A stretch of 64,000 bases of DNA from Acinetobacter sp. UBA3106 (GTDB lineage: Bacteria; Pseudomonadota; Gammaproteobacteria; Pseudomonadales; Moraxellaceae), in the NCBI GenBank assembly GCA_002365595.1, contig DFAM01000015.1, positions 100,195 through 164,194 of the forward strand, written 5' to 3'. Shown in pieces: positions 33,040 to 40,528 of this stretch. Position 1 is the first letter of the stretch. The number at the start of each line of letters is the position of its first letter. The notes under the pieces were generated by a model that saw nothing but the letters and a program-made list of their open reading frames with translations, searched no databases and was not told where the DNA came from. The translations under genes and the position numbers were made by a program.

Positions 33040-33246
33040 TTAAGGATTACAAATTTCGTGAATAGTATCTTCAAGCCACATTGCTGCAGTAAACAACAGG
33101 GCAAAAGCTGCAAATATGGTAAAGGTAATCGACAAGCTATCCGCAAGGGTATTGTGAGACAGTAAAGTGGTGGTGATTGAACAAACAATCATGGTCAAAA
33201 TACACCAAAATAGAATGACTTTGTGGTTTAGAATGGTATTAAACAT
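33040..33246 (-). CDS. Small two-helix membrane protein
   Basis: A 68-residue protein with two membrane helices (about 12-32 and 38-58) and a short C-terminal hydrophilic tail ending HEICNP. The ATG at 33246 has a good AGAGAG ribosome site 6 bases before it, which is the main reason to accept the gene. I do not recognise a domain. It lies between hemF and aroE, a pair usually adjacent, so it is an inserted accessory gene. It is not clearly in an operon with either. It could be a lineage-specific stress peptide, but this is a guess. Confidence 0.5.
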   Translation of the reverse strand: MFNTILNHKVILFWCILTMIVCSITTTLLSHNTLADSLSITFTIFAAFALLFTAAMWLEDTIHEICNP

Positions 33247-33498
33247 AGTTATCTCTCTTAAGCATGAATTGTTTTATTTGGGCATGCTTTTAACATTGTG
33301 ATCTTAAATTGAATGATTCAGTCTAAACGATTTTACAGTGACTAAAGAGACTAGTGCTGTAAGTAAATATGTCAAAGTTATGCATATTGCTGGAATAGCA
33401 AACTATTTTTCTGAACCAATGTTCTGAACCAAGCCAAGATTTATTGAATAGGGATAAAAGTTAAAAGCAGGTTGTTTATCACAGCATCAAGTCAATTA
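33247..33498. other. Gap before the small membrane protein
   Basis: Non-coding stretch between the small membrane protein and the hemF terminator, with no supported gene. Its promoter and perhaps its regulation should be here. Nothing further is recognisable. Confidence 0.35.
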
Positions 33499-33500
33499 AA

Positions 33501-33532
33501 AAATCCCTTTCCGGTCAGGGTAAAGGGATTCA
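33501..33532 (-). terminator. hemF terminator
   Basis: AATCCCTTT (33502-33510) and AAAGGGATT (33522-33530), a perfect 9-bp stem, with T6 on the minus strand after it. Confidence 0.8.
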
Positions 33533-33554
33533 ATATTTTGAGCTGTGTTTTGAA

Positions 33555-34499
33555 TTATGCTTTAAGCTCGGTCAGCCAGTCGTGCGGTTTTAAATAATAG
33601 TCGGTTAAACGTTTTTCGGGCGAATTTTCATCCCACTCAGGACGATACGACCAGGCTGCAAGCGGTGGCATACTGACTAAAATGGATTCAATCCGGCCAC
33701 CGGTTTGCAGGCCAAACAGCGTGCCGCGGTCATAGACCAGATTGTATTCCACATAACGACCACGGCGATACAGCTGGAAGTCACGCTGCGCTTCAGTATA
33801 GGCTTTATCCTGATTGCGCTGAAAAATAGGTAAAATAGCCTCTAAATAGCCGTTACCTACTGCTTGCATATACTCAAAGCAGGTTTCAAAATCCCACTGG
33901 TTTAGATCATCAAAAAATAAGCCTCCAATCCCGCGCTGCTCGTCACGATGCTTTAAATAGAAATAATCATCACACCATTTTTTGTGTTCTGCATACAGCG
34001 TATCGCCAAATGGTGCGCATAGATCATGGGCCTTTTGATGCCAAGCCAACACATCCTCATCACTCGGATAAAAGGGCGTCAGGTCGAAGCCACCACCGAA
34101 CCACCAGATGGGATCCTGGCCTTCTTTTTCCGCCACAAATAAACGAACGTTGGCATGTGAAGTCGGCACATTGGGATTTTTCGGATGAATCACCAGCGAC
34201 ACGCCCATAGCCTGAGCCTTGGCACCGGCAATTTGCGGATGGCGCTCTGTGGCAGAAGCCGGGAGTTTGGAAATGTTGATGTGAGAGAACATCACCCCGC
34301 CTTTTTCAATCACGCTGCCGTTTTGCAAGACCCGTGAACGGCCACCACCGCCTTCAGGACGCTGCCAATCATCAATTTCAAATTGAGCTGTGCCGCCACC
34401 GTATTGTTCTTGTTGTTCAAGTGCCAAGCAAATACGACTTTGCAGATCAAGCAGGAATTCGCGAACGCGTTGAATATCGGCAGATGTAGGATGCTGCAT
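33555..34499 (-). CDS. hemF: Oxygen-dependent coproporphyrinogen III oxidase HemF
   Basis: Converts coproporphyrinogen III to protoporphyrinogen IX using oxygen, in haem synthesis. I choose the ATG at 34499 (MQHPTSADIQRVREF) because GAGGG lies 5 bases before it; the frame is open for eight codons further. The 314-residue protein has the HemF core: ATERHPQIAGAKAQAMGVSLVIHPKNPNVPTSHANVR, GGGFDLTPFYP, HKKWCDDYFYLKHRDEQRGIGGLFFDDLN and RRGRYVEYNLVYDRGTLFGLQTGGR. It is divergent from hemN, which does the same step without oxygen, so both routes are present. Confidence 0.96.
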   Translation of the reverse strand: MQHPTSADIQRVREFLLDLQSRICLALEQQEQYGGGTAQFEIDDWQRPEGGGGRSRVLQNGSVIEKGGVMFSHINISKLPASATERHPQIAGAKAQAMGVSLVIHPKNPNVPTSHANVRLFVAEKEGQDPIWWFGGGFDLTPFYPSDEDVLAWHQKAHDLCAPFGDTLYAEHKKWCDDYFYLKHRDEQRGIGGLFFDDLNQWDFETCFEYMQAVGNGYLEAILPIFQRNQDKAYTEAQRDFQLYRRGRYVEYNLVYDRGTLFGLQTGGRIESILVSMPPLAAWSYRPEWDENSPEKRLTDYYLKPHDWLTELKA

Positions 34500-34711
34500 C
34501 AAAGCCCTCATAGAGGAAAACAAAACTGAAATACATCAAAGCATAAAAACCGCAAAAAATTAAGCTGTATTTAGCAATCATCAAAACCGGGAAAATGGTT
34601 TAAAAGGCTGAAAACTCAGTGAAATCCGACCATTCTGCTAGGTTGAAATCTTTAGCGATGCTCAGCACAATGCTTAAAACAGCTCAAAACCTTGAGCGAA
34701 TCTGTTTAGGG

Positions 34712-34723
34712 TGAGGTACCTCA
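34712..34723 (+). promoter_or_regulatory. 12-bp palindrome covering the hemN ribosome site
   Basis: TGAGGTACCTCA is a perfect 12-base palindrome; its GAGGT part is the ribosome site for hemN (ATG at 34727). It could be an operator or an RNA stem that masks the site. No clear FNR/Anr box was seen in the 227-base divergent region. Confidence 0.4.
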
Positions 34724-34726
34724 AGC

Positions 34727-36100
34727 ATGTCCATTCAAGTGAATTCACTGATTCAGAAATACAATGTACCCGGACCGCGTTATACCAGTTATCCAACGGT
34801 GCCGTATTGGGAAGCCGAGCCATTTTCGCCTGATCTGTGGAAACAGACCTTAAAGCGTTCCTTTGATGAATCCAACCCAAGCGAAGGCATCAGTCTGTAT
34901 ATTCATCTGCCATTTTGTGAAAGCCTGTGTACTTTCTGCGGTTGTCATAAAAAAGTGACCAAAAAACATGAAATGGAGCAGCCTTATATTCAGGCGGTGC
35001 TCAAAGAATGGTCTTTATATTGTGAGCTGTTAGCCACAAAACCGAAAATTAAAGAAATTCATTTAGGCGGGGGCACACCGACCTTCTTTTCAGTTGAGCA
35101 TTTACAACAGTTAATTCAGGGCATTTTAGCCAAAGCGGAAGTTGCTGCTGAGCATGAATTCAGTTTTGAAGGACATCCTAACAATACCACCCGTGAACAT
35201 CTGCAAGCCTTATATGATCTGGGCTTTCGTCGGGTCAGTTACGGAGTTCAGGATTACAATGAAACGGTGCAAAAAGCCATTCACCGTATTCAGCCTTTTG
35301 AACATGTACAGCGTGTAACGGAATGGGCGCGTGCAATTGGTTATACTTCCATTTCACATGATCTGGTATTTGGTTTGCCGTTTCAGAATCTGCAAGATGT
35401 GCTGAATACTATTGATCAGACCAGCAGTTTAATGCCAGACCGTTTGGCATTTTATAGCTATGCGCATGTGCCGTGGATCAAGGGCAATGGCCAACGAGGT
35501 TTTAAAGATCATGATGTACCTAAAGATGAGCTCAAGCGCCAGCTTTATGAGGAAGGCAAGAAGCAGCTTCTTGGTCATGGCTACCATGAAATTGGCATGG
35601 ATCATTTTGCCTTAGCTCAGGACAGCATGTATCAGTCTTTTCAGGCAGGCACCTTGCACCGTAATTTTATGGGTTACACCTCGTCTAAAACACAGCTGAT
35701 GATTGGCTTGGGAATTTCTTCGATTAGCGACAGCTGGTACAGCTTTGCGCAAAATGAAAAGAAACTGGAAGATTATTATGCGCGTCTGGAGCTGGATGAA
35801 ATTCCGGTGGTTAAAGGTCATGTGCTGAGTACAGAAGATTTAATCATCCGCAAACATATCCTGAATTTGATGTGTACATTCAGCACCAGCTGGCAATCGA
35901 CGGCCATGCAATTTCCAGAATTGTCCGAGGTTTTGTTGCAACTTGAAGAAATGCAGCAGGATCAATTGCTACAGATGGATGAGCAGGGCATAACGGTGAC
36001 GGAAAAAGGTAAACCTTTTGTGCGTAATATCTGTATGGCTTTTGATTTGCGCTTAAAACGCCGTATGCCGGAGAATCGGATTTTTTCAATGACGATTTAA
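34727..36100 (+). CDS. hemN: Oxygen-independent coproporphyrinogen III dehydrogenase HemN
   Basis: Radical-SAM enzyme that decarboxylates coproporphyrinogen III without oxygen. The product has 457 residues. The iron-sulfur motif CESLCTFCGC starts at Cys64 (Cys64, 68, 71), with Cys73 as in E. coli HemN. Other features are KYNVPGPRYTSYPTVPYW at the start, the LGGGTPTF loop, DLVFGLPFQN and the C-terminal HemN domain. It is divergent from hemF. Presence of both enzymes suits an organism that sees low oxygen, although Acinetobacter are normally regarded as strict aerobes. Confidence 0.94.
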   Translation: MSIQVNSLIQKYNVPGPRYTSYPTVPYWEAEPFSPDLWKQTLKRSFDESNPSEGISLYIHLPFCESLCTFCGCHKKVTKKHEMEQPYIQAVLKEWSLYCELLATKPKIKEIHLGGGTPTFFSVEHLQQLIQGILAKAEVAAEHEFSFEGHPNNTTREHLQALYDLGFRRVSYGVQDYNETVQKAIHRIQPFEHVQRVTEWARAIGYTSISHDLVFGLPFQNLQDVLNTIDQTSSLMPDRLAFYSYAHVPWIKGNGQRGFKDHDVPKDELKRQLYEEGKKQLLGHGYHEIGMDHFALAQDSMYQSFQAGTLHRNFMGYTSSKTQLMIGLGISSISDSWYSFAQNEKKLEDYYARLELDEIPVVKGHVLSTEDLIIRKHILNLMCTFSTSWQSTAMQFPELSEVLLQLEEMQQDQLLQMDEQGITVTEKGKPFVRNICMAFDLRLKRRMPENRIFSMTI

Positions 36101-36121
36101 TCTTATTTAATCCCTGCAAAC

Positions 36122-36195
36122 CTTCCTTTTTAAAGAAGATCACTCCCTCCTTGAGTAAAGGAGGGTCGGGGGTAGATTTGTATTAAAGTCGGGGG
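36122..36195. repeat. Intergenic CTCCCTCC / GGAGGG repeat
   Basis: Between hemN and ribA: CACTCCCTCCTTGAGTAAAG followed by GAGGGTCGGGGG. It resembles the other pyrimidine/purine inverted repeats found after craA, before HopJ and around 52.3-52.8 kb. Possible transcription end for the convergent genes. Confidence 0.5.
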
Positions 36196-36217
36196 GGATT
36201 TATAAAATAAGTAGGAT

Positions 36218-36820
36218 TTAAAAATCGCCTTTCTTATACATATGCGCCATGCGTTCATGTTTGGTTTTTAAATACTGGGCATTAAACGGATTTAAGCCGA
36301 CGGTCAAAGGCACACGGTCAACCACATCAATTCCCAGCTCTTGTAGCGCCTGAATTTTTGAAGGATTATTGGTTACCAGTTTGACCTGTTTCACCTGCAA
36401 ATGGTCGAGCATGATGGTACACATGTCATAACGTCGTGCATCGGCTGGCAGATCCAGCATCAAGTTGGCATCAACAGTATCATGTCCCTGATCTTGCAGG
36501 GCATAAGCACGAATTTTATTGGTCAGTCCAATACCGCGGCCTTCCTGACGTAAATACAGAATCACGCCCTGACCGACTTCATTGATTAATTTTTGCGTAG
36601 CTTGAAGCTGTGGACCGCAATCGCATTTCAGTGAGGCAAAAGCATCACCGGTTAAACATTCAGAATGAATCCGCACCAATACCGGTTCAGTCGGGGGAGT
36701 GTCTAAGCCTTTAGAAAGAGCTACATGTTCTTCACCTGTGTTAGGGTCTTGAAATACCGTGATTTTAAATTCACCAAAAGCGGTTGGTAATCTTGAAGTC
36801 GCGACAAACTCTATAGGCAC
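36218..36820 (-). CDS. ribA: GTP cyclohydrolase II RibA
   Basis: First enzyme of riboflavin synthesis from GTP, 200 residues. The zinc ligands are Cys55, Cys66 and Cys68 in ECLTGDAFASLKCDCGPQL, followed by YLRQEGRGIGLTNKIRAYALQD and the downstream DLPADARRYD and LVTNNPSKI segments that complete the active site. The start is GTG at 36820 (MPIEFVATSRL) with a GAG 8 bases upstream. It is divergent from dxs, with a shared 310-base control region. The C-terminal residues KHERMAHMYKKGDF are typical of the family. Confidence 0.95.
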   Translation of the reverse strand: MPIEFVATSRLPTAFGEFKITVFQDPNTGEEHVALSKGLDTPPTEPVLVRIHSECLTGDAFASLKCDCGPQLQATQKLINEVGQGVILYLRQEGRGIGLTNKIRAYALQDQGHDTVDANLMLDLPADARRYDMCTIMLDHLQVKQVKLVTNNPSKIQALQELGIDVVDRVPLTVGLNPFNAQYLKTKHERMAHMYKKGDF

Positions 36821-37130
36821 TGCTTAACTCGTTAAATAGTTCATTAATTGGCTAAAGTATAGCTGAATGCTTGGACATTAGTTGAATTGTAAAGATGAAT
36901 TTATGCAGAAGATTTTCTTTTTTGTATAAAGCGAACGATAATGGTTGATAAATAGTAAGATTATTCAGGATAATCTCGCTCATGAACAAACACCCAGTAT
37001 AGAGATTTGCCTCTAAACTGCATCGCTAGAAATGTGGCTGATTTAAAGGTGATACAATTCGATCATTATGCTCGAATAAACCCATTTACCTAGCTTAGGA
37101 TTTGCCAGGCTTTAGAAGGCTTTGCCATTT
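36821..37130. promoter_or_regulatory. Divergent control region ribA / dxs
   Basis: 310 bases between ribA and dxs with no supported gene. It must contain both promoters; I could not identify paired -35/-10 elements with confidence, and no FMN riboswitch pattern is seen. Confidence 0.35.
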
Positions 37131-39038
37131 ATGTTGTATACAGAAATACCGACTCAGCGCCCTGTAACTCCGTTGCTGGATGCGATTGATCATCCTCAAC
37201 AATTACGATTGCTCGAGCGTAGCCAATTAGAACAAGTGGCGGATGAGTTACGTCAGTACATTTTGTATGCAGCAGGACAAAGCGGTGGGCATTTTGGTGC
37301 CAATCTGGGGGTAATCGAACTCACTGTGGCCTTGCACTACTGTTTTAATACCCCACATGATCGTTTAATTTGGGATGTCGGCCATCAGGCCTATCCGCAT
37401 AAAGCCTTGACCGGTCGCCGTGAACAGTTGACCAGCATTCGTGCCAAAGATGGCTTGGCTGCCTTTCCGGCACGTGAAGAATCTGAATTTGATACTTTTG
37501 GGGTAGGGCACTCGTCTACGGCAATTTCTGCCGGACTAGGCATGTCGCTGGCACGCCGTTACCAGAAAGACCCATGTGAAGTAGTGTCAATTATTGGTGA
37601 TGGTGCCATGACCGCGGGTATGGCCTTTGAAGCCATGAATGATGCGGTAGCACATCAGGCTGATCTGATGGTGGTGCTGAACGATAATGATATGTCGATT
37701 TCTTGCAGTACTGGTGGTTTTGCTAAGCATTTAGCCGCAATTTGGGAGCGTGGCGAATTTATCAACGTGACGGAAGAGGGAGAGGCTTATGTACAGCCGC
37801 ATCCGGAGTGGCTATATAACTCGCGTTTGCACAGTGCAGCAACCGATGCAGCAGACAACCTGTTTAAAGCCATTGGCTTTGACTATTTTGGTCCTTATGA
37901 CGGTCACGATGTTAAACAGCTGGTGCATGTCTTTAATGCGCTGAAAAAGCGTAAAGGCCCCCGCCTGATTCATATCTATACCAAGAAAGGCAAAGGCTTT
38001 GCGCCAGCGGAAGCAGATCAAATTAAATATCATGCGATTAGTAAAATAAATTCCGTATCAACCGTGAGTGCAGCGCCGAAATATTCCGATGTCTTTGGGC
38101 AATGGCTCTGTGATGAAGCTGCACAAGATGAACGCTTGCTGGCGATTACTCCGGCCATGTGCGAAGGTTCGGGCATGGTGCAGTTTGCCAAACAGTTCCC
38201 GGAACGTTTCTTTGATGTGGCAATTGCCGAACAGCATGCCGTGACATTAGCCGCCGGGATGGCCTGTGAAGGCTTAAAACCGGTGGTGGCGATCTATTCG
38301 ACCTTCCTGCAACGCGGTTATGACCAGCTGATTCATGACGTGGCTTTACAAAATCTGGATGTTACTTTTGGTATTGATCGTGCAGGGCTAGTGGGTGAAG
38401 ATGGCCCGACCCATGCCGGTGCCTATGACTACGCCTTTATGCGTACTGTACCGAATATGGTGATTATGGCGCCTAAAGACGAAAATGAATGTCGTCAGAT
38501 GTTGCATACCGCTTATTTATACAATGGTCCTGCGGCGGTGCGTTATCCACGTGGTAATGGTATCGGTGTTGAAATTGAGCAGCAATTATCGGCTTTGGAG
38601 ATTGGTAAGGCAGAAATTGTAGCCAGTTTTAATGAACATCAGGATGAACAGATCAGCATTCTGGCATTCGGTAGCCGTGTTACTGCTGCAATTGAAGCAG
38701 CACAGGCACTCGCAATAGCCCATGATGTGGGCGTGCGTGTCGTGAATATGCGCTTTGTCAAACCGCTGGATGAGCAGATCATTGAACAACTTGCAGCGAC
38801 CACCAGTTTATTTGTCACTGTTGAAGAACATGCGGTAATGGCGGGGGCAGGCAGTGCGGTAAACGAGTATTTAGCGCTGGCACAAATTGTTAAACCGATC
38901 TTGAATTTGGGTCTGGCGGATGTGTTTATGCCTCAGGCATCACATGCACAAATGTTGCAACAGGCCGGGCTAGATGCCAAAGGCATTGAAAAATCAGTTG
39001 AATTGTCCTGGTTAAAGCTTGTGCAATCAGTGTCCTGA
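37131..39038 (+). CDS. dxs: 1-deoxy-D-xylulose-5-phosphate synthase Dxs
   Basis: Thiamine-diphosphate enzyme that joins pyruvate and glyceraldehyde 3-phosphate, first step of the non-mevalonate isoprenoid route. The 635-residue product starts at the ATG at 37131; a TTG three codons earlier is too close to the AGAAGG ribosome site. Cofactor motif GDGAMTAGMAFEAMNDA is in the N-terminal half, with FGVGHSSTAISAGLGM. The central domain has FDVAIAEQHAVTLAAGMA with the catalytic glutamate, followed by DRAGLVGEDGPTHAGAYDYAF, and the C-terminal domain closes with LVTVEEHAVMAGAGSAV-type sequence. The downstream terminator ends the unit. Confidence 0.96.
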   Translation: MLYTEIPTQRPVTPLLDAIDHPQQLRLLERSQLEQVADELRQYILYAAGQSGGHFGANLGVIELTVALHYCFNTPHDRLIWDVGHQAYPHKALTGRREQLTSIRAKDGLAAFPAREESEFDTFGVGHSSTAISAGLGMSLARRYQKDPCEVVSIIGDGAMTAGMAFEAMNDAVAHQADLMVVLNDNDMSISCSTGGFAKHLAAIWERGEFINVTEEGEAYVQPHPEWLYNSRLHSAATDAADNLFKAIGFDYFGPYDGHDVKQLVHVFNALKKRKGPRLIHIYTKKGKGFAPAEADQIKYHAISKINSVSTVSAAPKYSDVFGQWLCDEAAQDERLLAITPAMCEGSGMVQFAKQFPERFFDVAIAEQHAVTLAAGMACEGLKPVVAIYSTFLQRGYDQLIHDVALQNLDVTFGIDRAGLVGEDGPTHAGAYDYAFMRTVPNMVIMAPKDENECRQMLHTAYLYNGPAAVRYPRGNGIGVEIEQQLSALEIGKAEIVASFNEHQDEQISILAFGSRVTAAIEAAQALAIAHDVGVRVVNMRFVKPLDEQIIEQLAATTSLFVTVEEHAVMAGAGSAVNEYLALAQIVKPILNLGLADVFMPQASHAQMLQQAGLDAKGIEKSVELSWLKLVQSVS

Positions 39039-39070
39039 TCAGTTTAAAAATTTTAGAAACATTTTTTCCC

Positions 39071-39108
39071 TAAAAGCCCTCATATTTGCTAAAATATGAG
39101 GGCTTTTA
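39071..39108 (+). terminator. dxs terminator
   Basis: AAAAGCCCTCATAT (39072-39085) and ATATGAGGGCTTTT (39094-39107), a perfect 14-bp stem with an 8-base loop, 33 bases past the dxs stop codon. Confidence 0.88.
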
Positions 39109-39153
39109 TGCATTATTCTTTATCAGTATCTTCAAATTTGTAGTGGGTGTTCA

Positions 39154-39984
39154 ATGGAACCTATGGTGGTTATGGCTGCGCGTGCGGCTCAATTAGTTGG
39201 TCAAGAGCTTTTAAAAGCGCATCAAAATCGTCATAAACTCGATCTACAAGTCGAAGAAAAAGGGATTGATGGTCCGGTAACGCGTGTAGACCGTTATTTG
39301 GAACAGTTGACTATCGATACTCTACGTAAAAGCTATAAAAACCACAGCTTCCTTGGTGAAGAGTTTGGTCTGCAAGAAGGTAAAGGTCACGACGCTGACT
39401 GGTGTTGGGTGATCGACCCGCTGGATGGGACTTTAAACTTCATTAACGGCTTCCCGCATTTCTGTATTTCTATTGCTGTTCAGCATAAAGGTGTGACTCA
39501 ACACGGTGTTATTTATGACCCTGTGAAAGACGAGTTATTCTCTGCAAGTCGTGGTCGCGGTGCAATGTTGAACCAACGCCGTATTCGCGTAAATGTTAAA
39601 GACAGCCTGCAAAATACTTTCCTTGCCGTAGGTCATGCTTACCGTGCCAAACGTAATGGTGAAGTGATTTCTTATGCAAAAAACCATTTCGATTCATTAT
39701 TAAACGTGACTGAAGCTGGCGCGCAATACCGTCGTGCAGGTTCTGCTGCATTAGACTTGGCTTATGTGGCTGCCGGTCGTCTGGACGGTTATTTTGAACT
39801 TGGTTTGAAGCCTTGGGATATTGCAGCTGGTGAGCTCATCGTGAAAGAAGCGGGTGGTACTGTAGTGGATGCACGTGGTGGTACCGATTCTATGGAAAAT
39901 GGTCAAGTACTTGCTTGCTCTATGAAAATGCTCAAACCTTTAATGCAAGCTGTTGTTCCAGCTTGGGGTGACGCAGCGAAGTAA
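39154..39984 (+). CDS. suhB: Inositol-1-monophosphatase SuhB
   Basis: Mg-dependent phosphatase of 276 residues, also known in E. coli as a partner of rRNA antitermination complexes. The metal-binding residues are in FLGEEFGL (Glu69, Glu70), WVIDPLDGTLNFINGFPHF (Asp88, Asp91, the PLDGT signature) and LKPWDIAAGELIVKEAGG (the C-terminal WDxAAG motif). The start is the ATG at 39154, after a GTGGGTG region; the ATG at 39163 and one at 39172 are later options. Whether this one has the E. coli antitermination role is unknown from sequence. It has its own terminator and is not in an operon with dxs. Confidence 0.92.
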   Translation: MEPMVVMAARAAQLVGQELLKAHQNRHKLDLQVEEKGIDGPVTRVDRYLEQLTIDTLRKSYKNHSFLGEEFGLQEGKGHDADWCWVIDPLDGTLNFINGFPHFCISIAVQHKGVTQHGVIYDPVKDELFSASRGRGAMLNQRRIRVNVKDSLQNTFLAVGHAYRAKRNGEVISYAKNHFDSLLNVTEAGAQYRRAGSAALDLAYVAAGRLDGYFELGLKPWDIAAGELIVKEAGGTVVDARGGTDSMENGQVLACSMKMLKPLMQAVVPAWGDAAK

Positions 39985-40009
39985 GATCGATTAAATCGAG
40001 TGATATGAC

Positions 40010-40036
40010 AAAAAAAGCTCTCCTTGCGAGGGCTTT
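40010..40036 (+). terminator. suhB terminator
   Basis: AGCTCTC and GAGGGCT form a 7-bp stem (one wobble) with a 5-base loop, flanked by A and T7 runs. Confidence 0.82.
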
Positions 40037-40218
40037 TTTTATTTTTGAATTAAATTCGTAATTTACTAAAAATACCGGTGGGCGCATATTTGCATGCATT
40101 TTCTTTGGCATAAAAGGGTTACAATATTGATTGTTTGAAAATTAAACAAAATTGAGTTGTAAAATAGGCTGTTACTGAAAAAAACCGTATTTAAGCGTAA
40201 TTTGATCGAAAAAAATGA

Positions 40219-40246
40219 TTACTTTTTTAAACCATTCTGTTATTAT
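40219..40246 (+). promoter_or_regulatory. Extended -10 promoter of the DEAD-box helicase
   Basis: TATTAT at 40241-40246 with TG one base upstream (TGTTATTAT) is an extended -10; TTACTT at 40219-40224 is a plausible -35 with a 16-base spacer. A start near 40253 gives a leader of about 275 bases. Confidence 0.55.
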
Positions 40247-40252
40247 GCCGCC

Positions 40253-40528
40253 ACGCACTTAAATTTCCGTTCTTTACCTGAACATTATCTTCTAATCATT
40301 GTATGCGCGTCCTGTCCATAGAGAGGACATATCCTTCGCGCCCCAATCGCTTAAGCGATTCCTTCAGGTTTGCGGCCGTAATCATATACGTGCGTTATAT
40401 CCACATCGTCGTTATTCGGATCGCTGCTGAATCCTTATTTTTTCAGCTCTAATTGCTGTGCCGCTTTTTGCCGATGTCCATATTGTAATTTATTAAATGG
40501 AGCACCCATTTCAGGGTGAATACTCTCT
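40253..40528 (+). promoter_or_regulatory. Long structured 5' leader of the DEAD-box helicase mRNA
   Basis: About 275 bases of transcribed leader is inferred from the promoter. It contains a perfect 16-base palindrome (AATCGCTTAAGCGATT at 40345-40360) and a small inverted repeat GTCCT/AGGAC at 40309-40327. The ribosome site AGGGTGA (40513-40519) is inside a hairpin, CACCC (40503-40507) with GGGTG (40514-40518). A 49-codon reading frame without a ribosome site starts at 40303. E. coli csdA and other cold-shock mRNAs have long leaders of this type. That this one is temperature-controlled is an inference. Confidence 0.5.

Noticed and set aside
34524..34726. FNR/Anr box between hemF and hemN
   Set aside because: No TTGAT-N4-ATCAA site with acceptable matches was found by eye.
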